From: Gillisella vitis
GTDB lineage: Bacteria > Pseudomonadota > Alphaproteobacteria > Rhizobiales > Rhizobiaceae
Length of the DNA: 64,000 bases
Reading direction: 5' to 3'
Assembly: GCF_021559775.1 (NCBI RefSeq)
Contig: NZ_CP056049.1
Span: forward strand, 434,001-498,000
Position numbers and translations under genes: made by a program. Each line of letters starts with the position of its first letter. Position 1 is the stretch's first letter. This document shows, piece after piece, positions 25,727 to 33,817 of this stretch. The notes beneath the pieces were generated by a model, which was not told the DNA's origin, made no database searches, and was given only the letters and a program-made list of their open reading frames with translations.

Positions 25727-26597
25727 ACAAGCAAGCAAATACGATCACTGGGCGTGGCTCTATAACCGCACGCTTGGCCCCCGCTATGGCGCATATAAGA
25801 TCGGCCCGATTGAGCGCGTAGTACTGCCCCATGTGCCGACTAGTGGCGCGATCCTGGATCTGTGCTGCGGCACCGGCCAGCTCGCGGCGGCTCTTGCTGA
25901 GCGCGGTTTTAAAGTGACTGGCCTCGACGGCTCCGCCGACATGCTGCGCTTTGCGCGCGAAAACGCCCCGTCGGTGACCTTCACGGAGGGTGATGCCTGC
26001 AACTTCACCTTCGACACGCCCTTTGATGCCGTTTTGTGCACCAGCGCCTCGCTCAATCACATGCAAAGCGTCAACGATCTGGTCTTTGTGTTTTCGAGCG
26101 TCAGCCGCGCATTGAAGCCGGGCGGCATCTTCGTGTTCGACGTCAACCATCCGGCCCAGATGTCGCGCTATTGGCGCGGCCATCCAACGGAGGGCGAGAT
26201 CAACACCGACTTCGCGTGGCTGATTACACCGCAATACGACTCGGCAGCAAACCGGGGTGCCTTCACCGTCGATATCTACCGTCGCCCCGATGCGCATCCC
26301 GTTTCCGTGCTGGATCGGCTGTTTGGTCGGTTGGCTCAGTTCCGGCGTATCCGCCTCGCACTCCTCTCCCGCTTCAGCCGCTTGCGGCCGCAGTGGGAGC
26401 ATCACTCGGTCGTCAACCGAATCTGGGGGCACAACCTCGACGCCATGGCACGCGCGCTGCATGAAAGCGGCTTTTCCGTCGAATTGCGCAGCACGCAAGG
26501 CGGGCCGGTGGATGACAGCCATGCCGCCTATTTCTTCTGCCGGAAAGCGCCCACTGCCGACATGCAGGCAGAGACCGCAAAGGAGACCGCCCTATGA
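25707..26597 (+). CDS. SAM-dependent methyltransferase (class I)
   Basis: About 296 residues from the ATG at 25707, or 292 from the ATG at 25719. Both overlap the end of the N2 gene, so translation is coupled. The SAM-binding loop is ILDLCCGTGQLA (about residues 47-58), followed by acidic VTGLDGS and a motif like GDACNFTFDTPFDAVLC, then LKPGGIFVFDVN. This is the small-molecule methyltransferase fold. In the fabrubactin and anachelin family the Dmaq group bears two N-methyl groups, so N,N-dimethylation of the amine made by reductase plus aminotransferase is the natural role. That role is inferred from context. It lies directly between those two genes. Confidence 0.85.
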   Translation: MSRDMLEQASKYDHWAWLYNRTLGPRYGAYKIGPIERVVLPHVPTSGAILDLCCGTGQLAAALAERGFKVTGLDGSADMLRFARENAPSVTFTEGDACNFTFDTPFDAVLCTSASLNHMQSVNDLVFVFSSVSRALKPGGIFVFDVNHPAQMSRYWRGHPTEGEINTDFAWLITPQYDSAANRGAFTVDIYRRPDAHPVSVLDRLFGRLAQFRRIRLALLSRFSRLRPQWEHHSVVNRIWGHNLDAMARALHESGFSVELRSTQGGPVDDSHAAYFFCRKAPTADMQAETAKETAL

Positions 26598-27994
26598 ATG
26601 CGTTGACGAGCAATCCGACGCCCGCCCAAGCGGCAGCCGCCATCATAGCCGCTTTCAATATGAAGACGGAAAAGTCCAAGGCGATAGGCGCGCAAAACCG
26701 GCACGTCCTCGCTGATAAATCGGCAATCGGCGTCCCCTTCTCACTAATGGCCAAGGAGGCGCTCTACCCGATTGTGGTAAACCGGGCGGAGGGAACAGTA
26801 CTGCATGATATCGACGGCAATCGCTATATCGATGTGCTGATGGGGATGGGCATCAACCTCTTTGGTCACAATCCGCCCTTTATCCGCGACGCGATTGAGG
26901 CACAGCTTGCCAAGGGCTTTGCGCTTGGGCCGCAATCTGATCTGGCAGGTGAGACCGCAGCGCTCTTCTGCACGCTAACGGGCAAGGAAAGAGTAACCTT
27001 TACCAACACTGGGACCGAAGCCGTGATGACCGCGCTGCGGCTGGCGCGGGCGGCCACGGGGCGGCGCAAAATTGCGATGTTCATCGGCTCCTATCACGGC
27101 CATTCGGATCAGGTCCTGAACCGCATTGCCGCCCCCGATGATGAGCGCACCGTTCCCGCCTTTCCCGGCATTTCGCCTGCGACGGCGGAGGATGTCGTGT
27201 TGCTCCCCTATAACGACCCGCGTGCACTGGACATCTTGGAGCGGGATGGCGAAACCTTTGCCGCCGTGCTGGTTGAGCCGGTGCAAAGCCGCAATATCGA
27301 CGTCCAGCCCCGCGCCTTTCTGCACGCGCTGCGCGATGTGACGCAGCGGACAGGTGCTGTCCTCATTTTCGACGAGATGATCAGCGGCTTTCGCGTCGCA
27401 CCCGGCGGTGCGCAGCAACATTTCGAAGTCGAGGCGGATCTGGCGACCTATGGCAAGATTGCTGGCGGCGGACTGCCGCTGGCGTTGATTGCTGGCAGCA
27501 ATCGGTTGATGAACCATATCGATGGTGGCCCCTGGTCTTTCGGGGATGAGTCTGTTCCCCCAGCCCAAGCGACCTTTTTTGCCGGAACCTATTGCCGCCA
27601 TCCTCTGGCGCTTGCGGCCGCGCGCGCAGCCGCGACGTACATGCTCCAGCAAGGCCGGTCTCTACAGGATGGCCTCAACGCACGCACACGCAGCCTTGTC
27701 GAGCGCCTGAATGTCTCGCTTGCGGCAGCACGGCTGCCCGTTGTCTTCACCCAGTTCGGCTCCTTCTTCTCGATTGCGGTCAACCGCAGCCGCATCCCGC
27801 CGCTTGCACTGGGATTGCTATCGCTCGAACTGCTCACCGCTGGCATTCATCTGCGCAGCGGCGACAAGGGCGGCTTTCTTTCCACCGCCCATTCGGATGG
27901 CGACATCACAGCCATCCATGATGCCTTCCTGAACGGCCTGCAATCGCTTGCAGGTTTCGGCCTCATCCCCCTCTCCGACGGAACAACGCCATGA
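26594..27994 (+). CDS. Class III aminotransferase (PLP), glutamate-1-semialdehyde aminotransferase-like
   Basis: 466 residues, start overlapping the methyltransferase stop as ATGA. Fold-type I class III markers: NTGTEAVMTALRLARAATGR, IGSYHGHSD, LIFDEMISGFR (Asp contacting the PLP nitrogen) and the PLP lysine in YGKIAGGGLP (about residues 289-298), with FAGTYCRHPLALAAA near the end. These enzymes aminate aldehydes. With the N2 reductase releasing an amino aldehyde, this enzyme would yield the vicinal diamine needed for a Dmaq-type end group. It is a free-standing protein, and the first 60 residues lack a carrier domain. Confidence 0.9.
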   Translation: MNALTSNPTPAQAAAAIIAAFNMKTEKSKAIGAQNRHVLADKSAIGVPFSLMAKEALYPIVVNRAEGTVLHDIDGNRYIDVLMGMGINLFGHNPPFIRDAIEAQLAKGFALGPQSDLAGETAALFCTLTGKERVTFTNTGTEAVMTALRLARAATGRRKIAMFIGSYHGHSDQVLNRIAAPDDERTVPAFPGISPATAEDVVLLPYNDPRALDILERDGETFAAVLVEPVQSRNIDVQPRAFLHALRDVTQRTGAVLIFDEMISGFRVAPGGAQQHFEVEADLATYGKIAGGGLPLALIAGSNRLMNHIDGGPWSFGDESVPPAQATFFAGTYCRHPLALAAARAAATYMLQQGRSLQDGLNARTRSLVERLNVSLAAARLPVVFTQFGSFFSIAVNRSRIPPLALGLLSLELLTAGIHLRSGDKGGFLSTAHSDGDITAIHDAFLNGLQSLAGFGLIPLSDGTTP

Positions 27995-28218
27995 GCAACC
28001 AGGACCAAACCATTGACTTTCCGCACCGCGTCGTCATCAGCGACGAGGAGCGATACTCGATCTGGCCGACCTACAAGCCCATCCCCCTTGGCTGGCGCGA
28101 TGGCAGCTTCGAGGGGGAAAAACAAGCCTGCCTCGACCACATTGCTGCGGTCTGGACCGATATGCGCCCGCTTTCACTCCGTCGCCAGATGGACGGCGAC
28201 ACGTCCGTCAACCGATAA
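27991..28218 (+). CDS. MbtH-like protein
   Basis: 75 residues with the MbtH signature: SIWPTYKPIPLGWRDGSFEG, then CLDHIAAVWTDMRPLSLRRQ. The invariant tryptophans and the WTDMRP block are present. MbtH-like proteins bind NRPS adenylation domains and are often needed for their solubility or activity. The start overlaps the aminotransferase stop (ATGA). It is the only MbtH-like gene in the window, so it may serve several of the five A domains. Confidence 0.95.
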   Translation: MSNQDQTIDFPHRVVISDEERYSIWPTYKPIPLGWRDGSFEGEKQACLDHIAAVWTDMRPLSLRRQMDGDTSVNR

Positions 28219-28230
28219 GGAGGTGCAGCC

Positions 28231-28809
28231 TTGAGCCAGTATCAACGCGCACTCGACCCGGATGCCGCGCGCGAGGAGAGCCTTGCTGTCGAAAATCCGC
28301 CTCGCGGCCAGATCACCCTGAAAGAGGTCAAGGCATCCGGCCCGATGGAGGCACCGGCCGATGATGGCTGGCTCGACCTGCCACTTCCTGACGGGTTGCC
28401 CGCTGAAACGCCGCTCAGCGAGATCGAGAAACGCCGCATGCATGGCGTGCTTTCCGGTCTGCTTGAGGCGATTAAGCTTGACCATCCGCAGATCACCGCA
28501 CAGTTGGACGCGCTGCTGACTGATCTGGGCAAGGCGGCAGGCGAAAGGCCGGAAATCGAAACGGCGGGGCTGCCGCTCACGCCCTTTCAGGCAACGGACT
28601 ATGACCGCTATTTCCGCGTCAACCGTCAGTCTGCGGAAGAACCCGCTGTCGCCATGGTGCGGAGCCTCATTCAGACGGTGCGCGCCGTCACCCTGCTCTT
28701 TGCCCGCAGCCCGGACCTTCCCGTGGTCCACGTCCGCCACCAGATGGAAGGCTTTGAAAGCCACGCGCATCTGCTTGCCCGGACCTTCGGTCTGGAGCCG
28801 CTTCGATGA
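28231..28809 (+). CDS. Siderophore-cluster protein of unknown family (possible N-terminal half of a split enzyme)
   Basis: 192 residues from a TTG codon with a strong AAGGAGG ribosome binding site eight bases upstream, which decides the start. The protein is mostly helical and soluble. Residues 1-60 are proline-rich and acidic. The C-terminal part contains VVHVRHQMEGFESHAHLLAR with four histidines. Its stop overlaps the next gene's start (ATGA). I do not recognise a family. Joined to the next product the total is about 378 residues, the size of SfmD-like haem tyrosine hydroxylases, so the pair may form one enzyme. This is a hypothesis from size, coupling and motifs only. Confidence 0.7.
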   Translation: MSQYQRALDPDAAREESLAVENPPRGQITLKEVKASGPMEAPADDGWLDLPLPDGLPAETPLSEIEKRRMHGVLSGLLEAIKLDHPQITAQLDALLTDLGKAAGERPEIETAGLPLTPFQATDYDRYFRVNRQSAEEPAVAMVRSLIQTVRAVTLLFARSPDLPVVHVRHQMEGFESHAHLLARTFGLEPLR

Positions 28810-29366
28810 TCGCCGTCAGCCCTCCCTCTCCCTATGCGATCTGGCGGGAGTTTCACTGGGCATTCTTTTTGAACGTTCAGGGGCTCATCGTTTCGCTGCG
28901 CCGGTTCCAGCTGTCGGTGGAGCGCGGTCAGCTGACGTCTGCCGAACAGGAGCTTAATACCGCCTCGACACTGCTTGTCTCCTCGGCTGCGTCCATGGAA
29001 CTCGCCGCGAGTTTTCCGAAAGACGTCTATGAGGCGACCGTGCGCACCTCCATGACCAAGCCGCATGTGGAATCGGACGATTTTAGCGGCCTGATGTCGT
29101 GGGATCATGCCGTCCTGATCAGCGTCTGGCGGGATCTGCGCCCAATCTTTGAAACGCTTCCGGACGAACTCGCAAGCGCCCATTCCGCGTTTATTGCGGC
29201 CTATAAATATCTCGCTGAAAGCCATACGGGCGTCTGCTCGCGCTTCGTGGACAGCGGAAGCCTGCGGTTTGAGGATCGCAATGCTGTCGATACGCTGCGC
29301 CGTTTTGAGCGCGGACGGCTCGGCCTCATCGATCCCAAGGGCAAAGGTTGCCCGTTTCATTCCTGA
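28806..29366 (+). CDS. Siderophore-cluster protein with H..HxxxC motif (candidate haem oxygenase for DOPA/Dmaq)
   Basis: 186 residues, all-helical in appearance, no signal peptide. The N-terminal IWREFHWAFFLNVQGLIVSL and LRRFQLSVERGQ resemble helices of the tryptophan-dioxygenase-like superfamily in general character. Near the C-terminus AHSAFIAA is followed by ESHTGVCSRF, giving an H-x(n)-H-x3-C pattern like the haem-attachment motif reported for SfmD, a 3-methyltyrosine hydroxylase. The protein ends GKGCPFHS. Fabrubactin's Dmaq derives from L-DOPA, yet no other tyrosine hydroxylase is encoded here, which makes this gene and its overlapping partner the best candidates. The family call is weak. 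Other oxidative roles, such as Dmaq ring closure, are possible. Confidence 0.7.
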   Translation: MIAVSPPSPYAIWREFHWAFFLNVQGLIVSLRRFQLSVERGQLTSAEQELNTASTLLVSSAASMELAASFPKDVYEATVRTSMTKPHVESDDFSGLMSWDHAVLISVWRDLRPIFETLPDELASAHSAFIAAYKYLAESHTGVCSRFVDSGSLRFEDRNAVDTLRRFERGRLGLIDPKGKGCPFHS

Positions 29367-29416
29367 GCGCCCCTAATTCTTGAGTGCCCCAAGAGAACAG
29401 ATCAAGGAACCTTGTT

Positions 29417-32400
29417 ATGAATGACCTGTCCGCAGCCCCTCTCTCTGATGACAACAGGCATCATATTGCCGTCATTGGCATGGCTGGCCGCTTTCCCGGT
29501 GCACCGGATGTTGAACGCTTCTGGCAAAACCTTGTCGATGGTGCGGAATCGATTGAGCGCCTCTCGCCGGAAGCGCTCAAGCAACGCGGCGTCTCTGCGG
29601 AAACGCTAGCACTTGCGGATTTTGTCGCCGCCAGCACACCGCTCGCGGGTGCGGATCGCTTCGATGCGGGTTTTTTCGGCTACAGCCCTGCCGAGGCTGA
29701 AATTCTCGATCCGCAGCAGCGTATCTTCCTTGAATGCGCCTGGCAGGCGCTGGAAGCCGCCGGGTATGTGGGTGATCGCACCCAAGGACCGATTGGCGTT
29801 TTCGCCGCCGCTGGCATCAATACCTATGTCTTCAACCTGCATGACAATAGCCGCATCCGCGAGACCGTCAGCCCCTATGAGCTGTTCGTTGGCAATGACA
29901 AGGACTTTCTGGCCACCCGTACAGCGTTCAAGCTGAACCTGCGAGGCCCGGCCATTACCGTGCAAACCGCCTGCTCCTCCTCGCTCGTTGCCGTCCACAT
30001 GGCCGCCCAGAGCCTGCTGTCCGGCGATTGCGACATGGCGCTGGCTGGCGGCATTGCACTGTCGCAGTCCTCCGGCTATCGCGCTCGCGAAGGCGGAATC
30101 CTCTCACCCGATGGCCATTGCCGCGCCTTCGATGCCGCCTCAAGCGGCACGGTTCCCGGCAGCGGGGTCGGTATCGTCGTTTTGAAACGGCTGGAAGATG
30201 CACTGGCCGATGGCGACACGATAGACGCCGTCATCCTTGGCTCTGCGATCAACAATGACGGTGCGTTGAAGGCAAGCTTCACCGCGCCGCAGGTCGATAG
30301 TCAGGCGGCGGTGATCGCCGATGCGCAGGCCATGGCAGGCGTGCGCGCTGACACCATTGGCTATATCGAGGCCCATGGAACGGGCACCAGACTCGGCGAC
30401 CCGATAGAGGTTGCAGCACTAACCAAGGCGTTTCGCCGGGATACCGACCGCCGGGGCTTCTGCGCGCTCGGCTCTGTCAAAACCAATATTGGCCATCTCG
30501 ACACCGCCGCCGGTATTGCAGGTTTCATCAAGGCCGTGCTGGCCCTGAAAAACCGGAGGATTCCGGCAAGCCTCCACTATGAGAACCCGAATCCGCAGAT
30601 TGATTTCGCAGCCAGCCCCTTCTTCGTCAATCAACGTTTGCGCGACTGGGACAACCAGATTGGCACGCGCCGCGCAGGCGTAAGCTCCTTCGGCATTGGC
30701 GGGACCAATGCCCATGTCGTGCTGGAAGAGGCCCCACCCTGCCCGGCATCAAAGGCAGGCAGCGGCCCGGAACTGTTGCTTGTGTCGGCACGAACCGAAG
30801 AGCAGCTTGCAGCCAGCAGCGAGGCCCTCGCAGCAGGCTTGGACCGTGCAGATGCCCCGGCGCTTGCGGATGTCGCGCACACGCTGCGCCATGGCCGCCG
30901 CGATTTTGCCAAGCGCCGCTTCGTCGTGGCACGCGATGCGAAAGAGGCTGTCAGCAACCTGCGCAACCTCTCTCAAGCCGCCACGGCGGAAGGCGAGACA
31001 GCGCAAGCCGTTTTCCTGTTTCCCGGTCAGGGCAGTCCGTATACGGCGATGGGCAAGGCGCTTTACGCCGACCTGCCAGCCTTTCGCGCCCCGTTTGATG
31101 CCTGCGCATCCAAACTGGATGGGCTGATGGGGATCAACTTCAAAGCCTGCCTGTTTTCGAACGCGGATGACCTTGACCGCACGGCATTTGCCCAACCCGC
31201 GCTCTTTGCCGTTGAATATGCGCTTGCGCAAGCCTTGATGAGCCACGGCGTCAAACCGGTGGCCCTGCATGGCCACAGCATTGGCGAATATGTCGCCGCC
31301 TGCCTTGCTGGTATCTTCGACCTCGAAACAGCGCTCCAGCTCGTTGTTGCGCGCGGGCGGTTGATGCAGGCGCAAGCACCCGGTGCCATGCTGGCGGTGA
31401 TGCATGCGGATGAGCCGATCTCACCGTGGCTTGATGAGGTCATTACGCTGGCTGCGGCCAATGCGCCCGGTGTCAGCGTTGTCTCCGGCCCGGTGGAGGC
31501 GATTGCAAGCCTACAAGTGCGCCTGAAAGACAAAGGCATTGCCGCACGTCTGCTGAAAACCGCCCACGCCTTCCATTCGCCAATGATGACGGAAGCGGCA
31601 GTACAGTTTCGCAATATCGTTGCAGGTGTGCGCCTCTCAGTGCCGCAAATTCCTCTGATTTCCAATGTCACGGGAACATGGATGACGGCACAGGATGCGA
31701 CCGACCCGGACTATTGGGCGCGTCACCTGTTGCAGCCCGTCCGCTTCGAGGACGGGACACGCACACTGCAATCCCTTGCAGCACCTGTTTTCATAGAAAT
31801 CGGCCCCGGTCGCGCACTCGGCACCTTGACCGCTGTGACGGGCGTTGATGGAAGCCGAATTCTGGCGACGCTTGTAGAAGGCAAGGATGAATCGGGGCAG
31901 GTTTTGTCTGCTGTCGGTCAGTTCTGGCAATTGAACGGCGTTCTGGATTCGGTTGAAGCCTCTGGCCGACGCCGCGTACGGCTTCCCACCTATCCGTTCC
32001 AAAGCGAACGTTACTGGGTCGATGCGGATAGCGAGCGTGCCACGCCCAAAAGAACAGCAGCACCTGCTGAAGGCCCCGGCCTCTACCGCAGCAATTGGCG
32101 GCGTGCGCAATTGAACCACGGGCCTAATCGGTTGAAGGGCCGCGTGCTTGTTTTTGACGATGGTCAGCTTGGCTCCGCTCTGGCCACTGAGCTTGAGCGC
32201 AGCGGTGCGGAGCCCTATCGCGCAATGATCGGCGCTGGTTTCAGTGAACCCGACTTCCGCTGCTTCAGCCTCCGCCCCACGATCAGCGAAGACTACGCCA
32301 GCCTTTTCGAGACCCTTGCCGAGCGGGGGGCAAGCCCCGACCATATCGTCTTCGGCTGGCCTCTCACACCTTGCTCGAACGAAGCGCCGGAAGCTGCGGC

Positions 32401-33817
32401 ACAAGCCCTTCTGGCGCTGGTGCGGGAACTGGCCAAAAACGACCGTGCGGTCACCCTCACGCTTCTGACAAGATCGGCAACCGATGTGACGGGTCTGGAA
32501 GACCTTGAGATCGCGCAGGCTCTGGCGGCTGGCACTCTTCAGGTGATCGCCCAAGAATATCCATCGCTTCATTGCCGTCATATCGACATCGACGCTGCCC
32601 GGCCTATCGATAGTGCAAGACGCATTCGCGACGCCCTGTCGGGGAAAGACGATGTGCTCGCGTTGCGCGGCGCGCATCGCTGGCTGCCGGAAACGGAACG
32701 ATTTGACGCGCCGCAAGGCGGCCCGGATTTCAAGCGGAACGGCGTCTATGTGGTCGTCGGCGATATTGTTGATGGCGTTGGCAAGACCTGGGTTGATGCT
32801 CTGTCTGGGCTCGGCGCAACCGTCGCCTTGCTTCAAGACTCTACGGCACCGGCTTTTGAGTATCCGGCACGTCTCAAACGACAGCTCGATTGCGGCGATG
32901 CCGCCGCCTTGAAAGGCGCTCTGGACGATGTTGTCGCAGAGCTGGGCAGAATCGACGGCATCTTTCTGAGCCTGCCGCAGTCGAACCATCAATCCGCCGC
33001 GCTGATTGGTGAGCTGGCGGAGGCCCATTGGGCCTATAACATCTCGAGCAAACTGCGCCCGGTTCGTGCGCTTGGTGAAGCTGTCGCGAAGCGGAAAATC
33101 GGTTTTTGCTGCGTTCAGTCCTCGCTCTCAACCCTCGTTGGCGGGCTTGGCCTTGCTTCCTACGCCGCCACGCACCACGCCATCGACCGGATTGTCGCTG
33201 AAGAGAACAAGAATGGCACAACGCCATGGTTTGCCATCGGCTATCCACTGATCGAGGCAAATCCCGGCACGACCTTGCAGGCGACGGGCCGTGCAAACGC
33301 CTTCGCGATATCGACGGAGGCCGCATGGGATCTGACGCGATGCCTGATTGAAAACGGCGCAACCGGACAGACCATGCTTTCGGGTGGGGCCATTCCCCCG
33401 GTCGCTTCCGACATCGACGCGCAGGAGGCAGCCGCCACTGACGGCGGGCGTGGACGCCCCGCACTCGGTGTCGCCTATCGCAAACCGGGCAATGACACCG
33501 AAGCAAGGATCATCGGCATTTTCGAAGAGATCCTCGGCCTGTCGCCCATCGGGGCCGATGACGGCTTTTATGAACTCGGCGGCCATTCCCTGCTGGCCAT
33601 TCGCGCCGTTGCCAAACTCCGGGAGGCCTTCCCCGTCGATATCGCCATGCGCGAGCTGCTTTTTGACAATCCGACAGCTGCGGCCATCGCCAAATCGATT
33701 TTGGAGCGCATGACGGAAAAGACCGACCTTTCTGCCCTCGCCGATCTTCTCGATGAGGTTGACACCCTATCCGACGCCGATGTGAGCAGGCTTCTCGCCG
33801 GAGGAAACGCACAATGA
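29417..33817 (+). CDS. Type I polyketide synthase PKS2 (KS-AT-degenerate KR-ACP)
   Basis: The start is the ATG at 29417 with AAGGA eight bases upstream; a GTG at 29384 lacks such a site. 1466 residues. KS about 15-440 with canonical TACSSS cysteine, EAHGTGT and NIGH. AT about 540-815 with GHSIGE and HAFH, so malonyl-CoA. KR-like region about 890-1310, with the Rossmann loop VVGDIVDGVG instead of TGGLGGLG. VQSS serine and YAAT tyrosine are present, but the usual Asn after Tyr is His. ACP about 1370-1435 (LGGHS). The C-terminal helix (SALADLLDEVDTLSDADVSR) is a docking-type tail that pairs naturally with the N-terminal helix of NRPS N3, the next gene (ATGA overlap). Like PKS1 it probably leaves the beta-keto group untouched. 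Confidence 0.95.
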   Translation: MNDLSAAPLSDDNRHHIAVIGMAGRFPGAPDVERFWQNLVDGAESIERLSPEALKQRGVSAETLALADFVAASTPLAGADRFDAGFFGYSPAEAEILDPQQRIFLECAWQALEAAGYVGDRTQGPIGVFAAAGINTYVFNLHDNSRIRETVSPYELFVGNDKDFLATRTAFKLNLRGPAITVQTACSSSLVAVHMAAQSLLSGDCDMALAGGIALSQSSGYRAREGGILSPDGHCRAFDAASSGTVPGSGVGIVVLKRLEDALADGDTIDAVILGSAINNDGALKASFTAPQVDSQAAVIADAQAMAGVRADTIGYIEAHGTGTRLGDPIEVAALTKAFRRDTDRRGFCALGSVKTNIGHLDTAAGIAGFIKAVLALKNRRIPASLHYENPNPQIDFAASPFFVNQRLRDWDNQIGTRRAGVSSFGIGGTNAHVVLEEAPPCPASKAGSGPELLLVSARTEEQLAASSEALAAGLDRADAPALADVAHTLRHGRRDFAKRRFVVARDAKEAVSNLRNLSQAATAEGETAQAVFLFPGQGSPYTAMGKALYADLPAFRAPFDACASKLDGLMGINFKACLFSNADDLDRTAFAQPALFAVEYALAQALMSHGVKPVALHGHSIGEYVAACLAGIFDLETALQLVVARGRLMQAQAPGAMLAVMHADEPISPWLDEVITLAAANAPGVSVVSGPVEAIASLQVRLKDKGIAARLLKTAHAFHSPMMTEAAVQFRNIVAGVRLSVPQIPLISNVTGTWMTAQDATDPDYWARHLLQPVRFEDGTRTLQSLAAPVFIEIGPGRALGTLTAVTGVDGSRILATLVEGKDESGQVLSAVGQFWQLNGVLDSVEASGRRRVRLPTYPFQSERYWVDADSERATPKRTAAPAEGPGLYRSNWRRAQLNHGPNRLKGRVLVFDDGQLGSALATELERSGAEPYRAMIGAGFSEPDFRCFSLRPTISEDYASLFETLAERGASPDHIVFGWPLTPCSNEAPEAAAQALLALVRELAKNDRAVTLTLLTRSATDVTGLEDLEIAQALAAGTLQVIAQEYPSLHCRHIDIDAARPIDSARRIRDALSGKDDVLALRGAHRWLPETERFDAPQGGPDFKRNGVYVVVGDIVDGVGKTWVDALSGLGATVALLQDSTAPAFEYPARLKRQLDCGDAAALKGALDDVVAELGRIDGIFLSLPQSNHQSAALIGELAEAHWAYNISSKLRPVRALGEAVAKRKIGFCCVQSSLSTLVGGLGLASYAATHHAIDRIVAEENKNGTTPWFAIGYPLIEANPGTTLQATGRANAFAISTEAAWDLTRCLIENGATGQTMLSGGAIPPVASDIDAQEAAATDGGRGRPALGVAYRKPGNDTEARIIGIFEEILGLSPIGADDGFYELGGHSLLAIRAVAKLREAFPVDIAMRELLFDNPTAAAIAKSILERMTEKTDLSALADLLDEVDTLSDADVSRLLAGGNAQ

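Noticed and set aside
31637..33028. 463-codon minus-strand open frame
   Set aside because: Antisense shadow of the AT and KR regions of PKS2.
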